From assembly GCA_030704615.1 (NCBI GenBank), contig CM060733.1, positions 23,064,001 to 23,128,000 on the forward strand: DNA of 64,000 nucleotides. Reading direction: 5' to 3'. The position numbers and the translations under genes were made by a program. Below the pieces are notes generated by a model. It ran no database searches. It saw only the letters and a list, made by a program, of their open reading frames with translations, and was not told where the DNA came from. Positions 34,038 to 43,927 of the stretch are shown here, piece after piece. This DNA comes from Takakia lepidozioides. Lineage: Eukaryota; Streptophyta; Takakiopsida; Takakiales; Takakiaceae. How positions within the stretch are numbered: the stretch's first letter is position 1; each line of letters begins with the position of its first letter.

Positions 34038-36412
34038 ATGGAGGAGGAGGAGCTGGTGGCTTGCGAGCACCACGACCTGGGCACGCCCGAGAGCCAGCAA
34101 GAGCACCATCACCATCACGATCACACAGTAGATGTCGATGAGGAGATTCTAGGAGGTAAGCTTGAGATCGTGGTGAAGACAGGGGGCCGGGAGCCGGCAA
34201 CAGAGTGGAGCGAAGCGGCGACGTCGGTGTTGATAGCTGCGTTCAGGTATGGTGGTCTTTACTCGCTGAAGAGCGAGGGTTTGGGAGGTGAGCGGGATAG
34301 GATGTGGTTCTTGGTTGTGGGTGGGGGTTCTGCTCGTGGTGCTGAGGTGGCCGTGAAAGGCGCGGCACTGTTGTGGGAGATCGGGGTCTGTTGCCATGTG
34401 TGGAATCAATTCTTGTGTGGCCTGGCCTATTGTGCGCAGGACAAGAAGGGATTAGCCGATGTTCTTTGTGGGGGATATGTGTTTTGGCACCTTTGCGGTT
34501 TGGAGAGAGAGATATTGAAGCCTGGTTTTATGTTGTTGGAAGTTGCTTAGAGGGCCGCTGGGCGTGTTTTCTTGGCTTGTCGCTCTTGGTCGGGAGAATC
34601 TGGGTTTCCGGGACGAGTAAGAGCAGAACTAACGTATTAGGTGACTGGTTGGAGACAGGGATAAATTTCATGCGTTGGACCGCAACAATTTCCGTAGCAA
34701 AGACTGGGCAGACGTAGCCAAGAGTGTGAATGCGCGATGTGGAAATGAGAAGACTCCTAAAACCCAGGAGCAATGCCGCATGAAAGTGGACAGCTTGAAG
34801 AAACGCTATCGACAGGTTTGGAACTTTCTTCATGATTAGACAGAGAAGATTTTTTTCATAATGCCAGGCCTGTTCTTGGCAGGACGGCTTAGGCTAAGGA
34901 CATACACAAGACAAGAAAGAAGGGTATCGCCCCTTAGTCCTGTCATGTCTAGCCGCCTGGATGTACTGGAATCTCCCATCCCAGTAGCATGTGTTTTGTC
35001 GTGACACTGAGTTGGAAATCGAGAAACTGATATCAGCTTGGAGTATGTGTTAGTAGTGTCTTGCTTTCTTGAGGTGTGCTATCCATTGGTGTTCTTTTGA
35101 TGCTCTCAGTCAGACAACGGTCATAGTGAAAAATCCAGAAATCTCTATACTGCATCATACACCAGCTTTTACTGGCTTTGTAAGAACCAAGGAGCTCAGC
35201 CCACGAGTAATGTGTTACTTTGCAGGAGAAAGATAAGCTGGCTGGTAATGTTCCCTGCAAATGGCCTTGGTTTGAGGTCTTGGACGATCTGATAGGTGGC
35301 AGTCCCAAGCAGTCACGGATCGGCTCTGGTCGGAAGCAACGCTACTTACGCTCCCCTACCCAAGGTTATGGTAGTGGGGAATCTCCTCTGTTTCCCTCTC
35401 TGCTGCAATCTTCTTCGTCATTATCTTCTGGATTTATTCTGTTATTGCTGGTGGGCTTTTTCCCCTCCTTCTAGTGATGGTTTCTGTTTTCGGGTCCAGT
35501 TTTTCACTTCATCTCTCAAACACGGTAATGGGTAGATTCATCGTCTGGTCGGCTAAGTGGTTGGTTCATCCAGTTCATTACTTTTTTGTGGTCATTCCTG
35601 ACCAAGATTTGAGTAGTCAGTGCTTTTCTCTTGTCCAAGTCTACCAGCTTATTTGAAAGCAAGACATTGGGTGGCAACGACAATGTAAACTTCTTTAGTT
35701 AGTTACAAATAGAGCAGTACATGTGACCAAGGTGATAGAGCAACCAAAGAGCAACTTCCGTCCACCTACAGCTCAATGGCTTCTGTGTTGGGGTCTGTGC
35801 AGGGATCTCACCAAGTGTGTATCTTAAGAAGAAGTTGGCAAGGGTGGTGAATTTACAGGACGTGGTGGGGCAGGCACTGATGGCAGGGTCATTGGAGGAT
35901 AATATTGTTGCGCTCCTTCACAATTTTTTGGAAGAGGAGACGGCACGAAATTTTGCTAAAAAACTGGCCTCCAGCAAGTATACAGTAGCCACTCTCCTAG
36001 AAATGTCAGAGAGGGAGCTTGATGAAATTTTGGCGGAAGAGTTCCCAGAGGCTGCTAGAGGAGAGAGACGTGGGTTCAAGGCTGCCATCTGGTCCAAGAA
36101 AAGGAAGCTTGCTCAAGGTACAAAATTATGCTCTTGCATTGGGTGGTTGAAGAGGTAGTTACTTGGGTGCCTTTGACAGAACTATTGGGTGATTTGGAAT
36201 TGCAACGCGACATCTGTGCATGGATGTAGGTAATTGTAACAAAGGGGGTATAGCTTCAATTTCACTGTCCCTTGCTCTAAGTATGTGGTTGTGTGGTTAA
36301 TGTGGCAGAGTGTGGAGATGAATTAGATATGGCGAATGCGAGTGGGTCGATCATGGAGATCTCTGACAATTTTGCAAAGAAGGAGAGGAAGTCGGGTTCG
36401 TTTGTACGGTAG
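34038..36412 (+). CDS. Trihelix transcription factor with C-terminal LEAFY-SAM-like domain
   Basis: Five exons have fully consistent phases and GT-AG introns: 34038-34246, 34659-34815, 35226-35364, 35803-36117 and 36309-36412. They encode 307 residues. Residues 1-50 are acidic with a His run (HHHHHDH). Residues ~57-122 form a trihelix (GT/Myb-like) DNA-binding domain: EWSEAATSVLIAAF, RNNFRSKDWADVAKSVNARC, CRMKVDSLKKRYRQ. A conserved FEVLDDLIG segment typical of trihelix proteins of the ASIL/SIP1 kind follows. Residues ~200-273 resemble the N-terminal SAM oligomerisation domain of LEAFY: YTVATLLEMSERELDEIL aligns with the TxxTLxxMxxEELxxM helix region, and GERRGFKAAIWSKKRKL aligns with GERxGIKAAVRAERRRL. 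No LEAFY DNA-binding domain follows. Predicted nuclear regulator; targets unknown. Confidence 0.85.
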
Positions 36413-37612
36413 CTGTTTTCATGTCAAGTTTAACACGAATTTATCTTTCTTACTGAGAGCTGGTGAAATGCGCCTCGACCCCACTTTATTCTCATTGTTC
36501 AAGGGGACCATGCGTTTTCTGTAACTGTATCATGAGATTTCTGTACTCCTCACTGTAGATGGAAAAGGCTTGAAAATTGTATTCTTATCCTTGAAATCAA
36601 GTGTTCTTTACACAGCTTGGGTCTCTCTGGTTGTCTGACTGTCAGTCTTAGTTACAGGCATTTTGTGCATTGACATTCCCTTGAGCTCTCCACATGTAGT
36701 ATCGCACCGGGGGTGAGAGTCGCATAGACGTGGGGTGGTGTAGTGGGCCAAGGTCAAGGTCTGCTGTCTGCTTGCTGTGTAGTGTGAAGGATCACCATGT
36801 TTTCTTTGAGATCTGTTTAGTAGCAATAGAGATAGATCTACCCTCTGAGTGTGACGATGAAAACACACCAGCTCTTGTCAAGGTAATGGGTATTTCCTAC
36901 ACACACCAAATGTTTTTGCCAATTACCCAATCTTTGGATAATTACAAAATCCACTGTTCAGCATTTTCAGTACTGCTTTACTAAAGTCTTTTCTGGATTT
37001 CATTGTGCCTGCAAAATCTATCGAGAACTCCTTTTAAGAAGGTTTTCCCAAGCCGACACTGCCACGGTTTACCGATCTCAGATTGGCACAGGCCACCCTT
37101 TCTCAAATAATGAACATTGCCATGGCTCACAGAGAATCCATTCACTCAAATGGTGCCATTGAATGGTACAGATTGTTCCTCCGAAATCACTACAAAAGTG
37201 AGACCAGTTATGACACACTGCATCCTCAAAGCTGATGTGATGTACTCTTCATGCATGTTGCTTATTCACCAGGAATGCCGACAAGGAAAAACCAGTTCTT
37301 GGAAGTGGTGAAAGCAGTTAACAACTGTTTTGCCAACAACATGAACTTGGTTGCCACACACAGGGCTGTGTTGATCAACCAAAATAATTGCCAGCTTCTC
37401 ACTGAGTGGCAAAGCTTTTGCTCCAACCCATGATTCTGTAGAAAGGTCTGTGTCAGGTATGTACCCAGACCCAGACTTTCAGCTCGGCAAGGATTTTCTC
37501 AATCAGTTGCAAATTGGTCTTCTACAATGAAAGTATGCATCCAGTCGTTCTGGCTCCCTTCTGACACCTGTCTTACATTATTTCTCTCACTTGTGGTGCA
37601 TTGTCCCACCTG
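36413..37612. other. Intergenic region between trihelix and PPR genes
   Basis: This holds 3' flanking sequence of two convergent genes. No ORF has a domain. Confidence 0.5.
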
Positions 37613-39856
37613 TCAGCCGTGACATGAGTCAAAAGTGTGACTGGGATCACACTTAAGAAATCCTTTAGCTGCCCTTTCTGCTACCTCCACATTCCCATGA
37701 ATTCTAGAGGCACCAAGCAAGGCCCCCCACACCGCAGCATCTGGTTTGATTGGCATTTTGTGAATGAAGTCCTCTGCCTCCTCCAATAGCCCTGCACGGC
37801 CAAGAAGGTCTACCATGCAGCCAAAATGCTCCAGAGTAGGAGTGAGACTATATTCTCGACTCATGGAATCAAAGTAGTGCCAGCCTTCATCCAGTAGGCC
37901 GGCATGGGTACATGCAGAGAGAACGCATATGAAGATGATTCTGTCTGGCTTCAAGCCTTCTTGTTGCATTTCTTCGAAAAGTTGCAGGGCCTCTGTACTG
38001 CAGCCCTGCTGAGCATACCCTGCAATCATTGCAGTCCATGACCCCACATCTCGTTCATGCATATTGTCAAACACTTGGCGTGCATCGTTTATGTTCCCAC
38101 ATTTGGCGTACATGTCCACAAGGGCATTCTCCAGAATGGTATCTGGTGCGATACCCACTTTCCTAATGTCAGCCTGAACTCTGATACCCTTTCCCAGGGC
38201 TGACAGACCGGCACACGCATTGAGAACACAAGTGAATGTGACCTTGTCAGGCGTCTCTCCTGCGCATATCATCTGCTCATAGATCTCCAAAGCCTGCCTG
38301 CCATACCCATGCTGAGCATATCCGGCAATCATTGCATTCCATGTGACCACATCTCGTTGACACATTTTGTCAAACACTTGCCGCGCATCTTTTATGCTTC
38401 CACATTTGGCATACATGTCAATAAGGGCATTCTCCAGAATGACATCTGCTGCGATTTCTGCTTTCATGATGTCAGCCTGGACCTCTATGCCCTTTTCCAG
38501 GGCTGCCAGGTTTGCACACACGTTGAGAACACAAATGAACGTGACCTTGTCAGGCAACACCCCTTCCCGTATCATTTGCTCATACGTCTCCAAAGCCTCC
38601 CTACCACACCCATGCTGAGCATATCCTGTGATCATTACACTCCATGAGACCACATCTCGATGGGCCATCTGGTCGAACACTTGACGCGCCTCCTTTGAAC
38701 TGCCCCAGTTGGCATACATCACAATTAGGTTATTCTCCAGAATGATATCCGGTACAATTCTAGCTTTGATGATGTCAGCATGGATCTCCCTTCCCTTCTC
38801 CAGGCTGTCACACGCATTGAGAATGGAAATGAACGTGACCTTGTTAGGCACCATCCCTTCCTGTTTCATTAGCTCAAACATTTCAAAAGCCTCCCTACTG
38901 CACCCATGCTGAGCATATCCTGCAATCATTGCGCTCCATGAAATTACATTTCGTTCAGCCATATTGTCAAATACCTGACGTGCATTCTTCATGTCTCCAC
39001 ATTTGGCATACATATCAGCAAGGGCAGTCTCCACAATGATATCTGGAGCAATGGCACATTTCATGATGTCAGAATGAACCTCTTTGCCCTTTTCCAGGCA
39101 ACCTAGTCTGGCACATGCATTGAAAACACAAATAAATGTGACCTTGTCTGGCACAATCCCTTGCCGTATCATTTGCTCATACATCTTGAAAGCCTCCATT
39201 CCACACCCATGCTGAGTATATCCTTTGATCATTGTATTCCATGAGACCACATCTCGTTGAGCCATACTATCAAAAACTTGACGAGCATCCTTCAAACTCC
39301 CGCATTTGGCATACATATGAACAAGGGTATTCTCCAAGTTAACATATGAGGCAATTCCAGCTTTGACTATATAAGCATGGACCCCTTTGCCATATTCCAG
39401 GGCTCCTAGGCTGGCGCATGCCTTGAGAATGCAAATGAACGTCACCTTGTTAGGCATCACCCCTTCCCTTACCATTTGCTCATATAGTTTGAAGGCATCC
39501 CTACCACACCCATGCTTAGCATATGCTGCTATCATTGTATTCCATGCAAACATATCTCTTTCAGGCAATTCGTCAAACACTCGGCGTGCATCCATCACAC
39601 TCCCACACTTTGTATACATGTTGACAAGGGTGTTGACTAGAAAGATGTTTGGCTTGAATTTACTTTTGATTATGTGAGAATGCACCTGCTTTCCCTCTGC
39701 TAGGCCCTGCACGTTGATACACTCCCACAATAGAAGAACATAAGTATCAGTGTCTGCCAGAATGCCTGGTTGGTTCAAAATGTTGAGTGCCTCTTGAAGT
39801 TGCCCTCCCCTGCATAGTGTCCCTATGTCACCACATTGTGCTTGACCTTGTATCAT
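37613..39856 (-). CDS. PLS-class pentatricopeptide repeat protein, E motif truncated by frameshift
   Basis: One intronless reading frame encodes 747 residues from the first in-frame ATG (39856). An in-frame GTG seven codons earlier is not a plausible plant start, and the frame is open upstream only to a stop near 40000. The protein is an almost uninterrupted array of P-L-S triplets, about 101 residues apart, with the repeated signatures NTLVNMYTKCG, ARQVFDNM, WNAMIAGYAQHG and PDKVTFICVLNACA. About six triplets are followed by a final L2-S2 region (VWGALLGASRIHGNVEVAERAAKG). PLS-PPR proteins bind organellar RNA, one base per repeat, usually for C-to-U editing or processing. The frame ends just inside the E motif. 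In the next frame, 37560-37630 continues an E-like sequence (DRWDNAPQVREIM). No DYW domain is seen. No clear targeting peptide is visible at the N terminus. Confidence 0.9.
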   Translation of the reverse strand: MIQGQAQCGDIGTLCRGGQLQEALNILNQPGILADTDTYVLLLWECINVQGLAEGKQVHSHIIKSKFKPNIFLVNTLVNMYTKCGSVMDARRVFDELPERDMFAWNTMIAAYAKHGCGRDAFKLYEQMVREGVMPNKVTFICILKACASLGALEYGKGVHAYIVKAGIASYVNLENTLVHMYAKCGSLKDARQVFDSMAQRDVVSWNTMIKGYTQHGCGMEAFKMYEQMIRQGIVPDKVTFICVFNACARLGCLEKGKEVHSDIMKCAIAPDIIVETALADMYAKCGDMKNARQVFDNMAERNVISWSAMIAGYAQHGCSREAFEMFELMKQEGMVPNKVTFISILNACDSLEKGREIHADIIKARIVPDIILENNLIVMYANWGSSKEARQVFDQMAHRDVVSWSVMITGYAQHGCGREALETYEQMIREGVLPDKVTFICVLNVCANLAALEKGIEVQADIMKAEIAADVILENALIDMYAKCGSIKDARQVFDKMCQRDVVTWNAMIAGYAQHGYGRQALEIYEQMICAGETPDKVTFTCVLNACAGLSALGKGIRVQADIRKVGIAPDTILENALVDMYAKCGNINDARQVFDNMHERDVGSWTAMIAGYAQQGCSTEALQLFEEMQQEGLKPDRIIFICVLSACTHAGLLDEGWHYFDSMSREYSLTPTLEHFGCMVDLLGRAGLLEEAEDFIHKMPIKPDAAVWGALLGASRIHGNVEVAERAAKGFLKCDPSHTFDSCHG

Positions 39857-40460
39857 GGCAACCGGCTTTGCTTTCACCCAAGGAGGGTTCGACGAACTCT
39901 CAATCCAAAGGGCCTCCTTTGTGCACTTATGTCTAAAGTCTGCTGATGTTGGACTTCCCTGTGAAATCCACCAGTAGGCTGCTAAGCAGCCATAGCTTCA
40001 ACCACACCTGGCATAGACCAGCCTACTTCAAATAACAGTGACCAACATTCAGCAAACCACTCTCATACGCTTCTAACAAGGGAGAGCAAAACACTGATAG
40101 CAACAATCAGAAGTGCGTTTTTGCTGCTTTTGTCATTGATGTCAGTAACTGGAGATAGAATCCAGTCGACAAAACATCCGCATCACAGCTTCAGTCATAA
40201 ACCATCCTTGACAAATTCTTATCGTAACAATCGAAAATGCTCTCACCTTATCAAACCTGTTGTCCGACCACAGTGAAGGAGCTGAGAAGAACTCCTGCCA
40301 AAGTGCCCCTCTGCTCATTGTTTGGCCTGCATGCAGACGTTACTTTAATATAGATTTTTATCTGCTCCCAGTGGCTCTTTCTCCTCACTCAATAAGAGTT
40401 TTATACAGGGTCCATGACCTGAATGTAAATTCCTCTCTCTCTCTCTCTCTCTCAACCTGA
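39857..40460. other. Upstream region of the PPR gene
   Basis: No ORF with a domain. A TC microsatellite lies at 40433-40453 directly before the LINE fragment. Confidence 0.45.
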
Positions 40461-40985
40461 ACTTGTTTCCAGTCAGTGACATGGGGGAGGACATCTTGGA
40501 TGACCTCAAGGGTCTACCCACTCTCGGCACTAGACTGAAATTTAAACTCAGGGCAGGAAGCCTACCTTTGAACAGCAAACAGAAGCAGAGAGGAAAGGGA
40601 GAGTGCAATTGCCCGCTGTGTGGGCAATCTGAAGACAGTATTCACTTTCTGATACACTGTCTGGGGTTCTCTCACCAAAGAGACGCTCTCTTCAATTCTA
40701 TCAAGGGAATTGTGCCTGTACCCCTGTTTAACAACTTTGAAAGTCTCGAGGCTGAGCCAAAAGCCCAGGCCCTCCTGAGGCCTAGTTTTTGGGCAAATCA
40801 CACACAGCAGATTGATGCTTGTGTGAAGGGATTTCTAGAGGATATCTGGAAAACCCGGATTAATTCTATATATGATGGTAAGTCACACTACCAACGTCAG
40901 CCCCTGACAGAGGTAGGTTCTGTCCCTTTTGTTCCCGCTCAAACTGGGCGCGGGGTCTTATGAGTACAATCTCTCAACCTGAAGA
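40461..40985 (+). mobile_element. LINE 3' end with zinc-finger RT tail
   Basis: The plus frame 40463-40963 encodes the C-terminal end of a plant LINE ORF2: LKFKLRAGSLPLN, then CPLCGQSEDSIHFLIHC, a CCHC zf-RVT finger, then FLEDIWKTRINSIYDGK. The same end is seen at 55110-55350. The RT and endonuclease are absent, so this is a 5'-truncated insertion. The tail contains CTCAAACTGGGCGCGGGGTC. Confidence 0.85.
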
Positions 40986-40999
40986 CTATCCATTTTCTG

Positions 41000-43900
41000 T
41001 CCGGGGTATTCTCATCAGAGAGTGACCCTCTTCAGGGAACACTCCACATCCATAGAGGTGATCGGGGTGGGTGGTGGTGTACCTGTATACAATCAAATGC
41101 AGGTTTCCCCCCCATCTTAGACTGGCCACAGTGGTAGGCAGAGCTTCATGGTTTTTCATGAATTTCTATGCTGCACTGCACCCTATCAAGTCATTGCAAG
41201 CTTACCACACATGTGTTTTGCTGAGTCTGGATCAAGAGGGAACGTGATGGTGCCTTCCTTGAAGGCTGTTGTTGTCTGGAATACACAGATCCTTTCTTGT
41301 CAAGACAAGTCAAGCCCTATCTCTCTCTTGCAATTACTGATAAAGACATCAGACAATTCAAAATTTGCGCACATTCTCAGTAAGCTGATGGAAGGGGCGT
41401 CGATTACACTTCTGTATGATGGCTGGAGTTGTTGTTGGAATGCCTCAGGACAATTTCTAGCCTCGATCCTCGAGCGATCTGACACATACAGAGACCCACA
41501 AAAAAATTACGCAGAGAGTTAAGGATCCATACCTTTCTCCGGTATCCCTTGCGGCATGATAGTCATTACAACCAAGGGTCCAGAACCAGATTTCACCAAG
41601 CTGCGTACCCATTTCACGTCTGCCACCTGGCCAGTTAATTTCTCGCATGATTTCAAGGACCTTGGGCATGGCTCTCTCTGCGCGCTCGGCAGAGCAGCGG
41701 AGTGCGCTCCCATCCATCCCTGCGTTTCAGGAGAAATCCAAGGCGACTGCTGAGAACAGGTGCTGTGGGCACTGGAGCCCATCATGTGACAGGGATACAG
41801 CGAATGTTTGGGTTTATTTTCCTGAACATCTTCATTTCTTCAGTGAAGGCCATGAATCTTTCATTTCTTCCTTTCTCCTCGCTGAACTGGAGGGTGTTGA
41901 GATTCCGAGGGAGAAAGACTCCTTATAAGTCTCAAGAACATTCTGATAGAGACTACCACTGTTAAGGTAATTCCAATGGACCAGCGGAATCCCACAATTC
42001 CGAATAGAGAACAACATCCCCATGAAACAAGATGCAGAAAAAACAAAAACAGTTCACTTGTATCGCTCACGAGATTCTGCCAGAAATTTGTACTAGAAAA
42101 ATCCTCAAGCCGGAGAGTCTGTGTTTGAATTTGCTTCTTGCCCACTCTCTAACTATGATGCTTGCCATTTTCATTTGATGGAAGAATGACCGAGGTCTTA
42201 CAGAATCAACCAGTGCTCGCATTTCTTGCTACAGGATTCCAGTTGCTGATTGCGCAGTTGCAGCTCCTTGACACATCCACAAGAATGGAACTAGATCCGC
42301 GAGGGGTACTGGACATTTTTAGTTTTCTTTTGGTTCTTGTGAGGTATGGCGCCTACCTTCCCGTTGGTTACATTGGTCTCTGCACAAATGAGCATCTTGT
42401 CTGGACTGGACGGGCCAATGTTATCTCCGGCCGGTGTAAGAATTGTAGTCGCTGGCCATAAAATCGCGCACTCTAGCCAGCCAATGGGACGGTTCTTGGA
42501 TTCGCTCAGACACTCATACAAACGTCATGGACTCTCTCATAGCACTCTTCAAATTGAGAGCCATCTCCCTCGACGTATTGTCTGAATTGCAAGGAGGTTG
42601 TGATGAAAGAAGCAAACATGAAGAACGACTTTCAATTTCGTGGTCGCCAAACATCACTCATTCCTAGAAAACAGGAGTAACAGCGGCAAGTTGGACACAG
42701 TCCCATACAGCATGGACAACAGTTTTTCCAACAGATTTTTCGATTCACCATTGTCCCCACGTTCTACCTCGAGCCAAGTCTCGTTTTGGAAAAGTGCACA
42801 ACGTGCTCTAATTTTCCTATCTCAACCTCCAGATTCTAATGGGCTTTAGATAAACACAGGTCACAATCATAGTATACCACTACAGGGATAACAGAAGCAT
42901 ACTCTACTTATGGGCGAGTATGATCAGAGAACATTGGGGTGCGCATCTTAGATGAAAGAGGACGTCAAATGGAGAGAGCCTTTTCCACTTGCAGGTTCTG
43001 CCCCCTTTTGGAGGTGCCAGGAATGCTAATGTATAGCTAGATTCTTCTCGGCTGATGACAACGTGATCAGCAACCCTTATGTTTCAAGTTCCTCATCTTG
43101 CCAAAGTTTTTCCTGCAGCGGTGTGTGTTGTGAACTTCGTGACTGAAACAGATGGTGCTGTTCATACACGTGGAAGAATCTTGGAGCTTGCTATTGCATT
43201 TCCTTCTTGCATTGAAGTCTCAGTTCATCATCTTGCATTTTCTCCTCATTGTCATAGGTAAGGTAAAGTCTCTATTGTACAGGGACTTTCCAAGATGTCT
43301 GGAACTGTGAGTTAGACGCAAAAGCATCAAGTGTGGTGTTCTTGGCATGAGCTTTTCAACTTCCATTTGCAAAATTAGTATCTGCAATTGGAAATAGCTC
43401 TCATAATTGTCACAAAACCCAAATCTGGACAAGAAACTTATTTACATCTCAAGTTCAGCTGTCCCTTTGTTGACTGGATGTCACAACCCCCTTTTCAAGT
43501 CATACATTCACTTGAATCCTGCAATTTCATCTTCTTCCTCACCCACAGGCTTCTACAACGGTCTAAGCAGGTTTGTTGAAACTGACAGCAAGTGGATCAT
43601 ACTAGTAAGCTGCCTCCAGGGATTTCAATAAACTGTTCGTAGACTGCTTGGCTTAAGCATCTGCAAAGCTAAGTTTTTGTATGGTTTCTACATCATGACC
43701 TGCTCAGTATCTTGCGATACAGCTCATGACAGGTTCCGATTGTTGCATTGTCCTAATAGTGGATGCAAATGAATAAAAAGCCCCCAGGAGAAAGGAGGAA
43801 TAGTGCACAAGAGGATGAAGCCCAATATAACTTGACAGAACTATCAGCATACCTGCACCACAAAGTTATTCACCAAGAAGAATTGGAATAATATCTTGTA
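41000..43900. other. Intergenic stretch, decayed fragments only
   Basis: Apart from the bHLH fragment at 42190-42290 I find no domain. Many short ORFs overlap on both strands. The minus frame 41785-41519 (VADVKWVRSLVKSGSGPLVV) might be coding but is not recognised. Confidence 0.4.
42190..42290 (-). pseudogene. Second bHLH leucine-zipper fragment
   Basis: The minus strand reads VKELQLRNQQLESCSKKCEHW, closely matching the segment after the helix of the bHLH pseudogene at 17060-17135 (same DNA: AGCTGCAACTGCGCA). Upstream sequence on the minus strand lacks a recognisable basic region. It is a fragment of the same gene family or of a transposed copy. Confidence 0.6.
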
Positions 43901-43927
43901 ATATCCCTGCACTCTTCTCAGTGAGAT

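Noticed and set aside
33880-34200. Minus-strand ORFs opposite the trihelix first exon
   Set aside because: They are antisense shadows of a GC-rich exon and its leader. The plus-strand gene explains the region.
39857-39877. GTG at 39877 as start of the PPR protein
   Set aside because: Nuclear plant genes start at ATG. The first in-frame ATG is at 39856 and no ATG occurs between it and the upstream stop.
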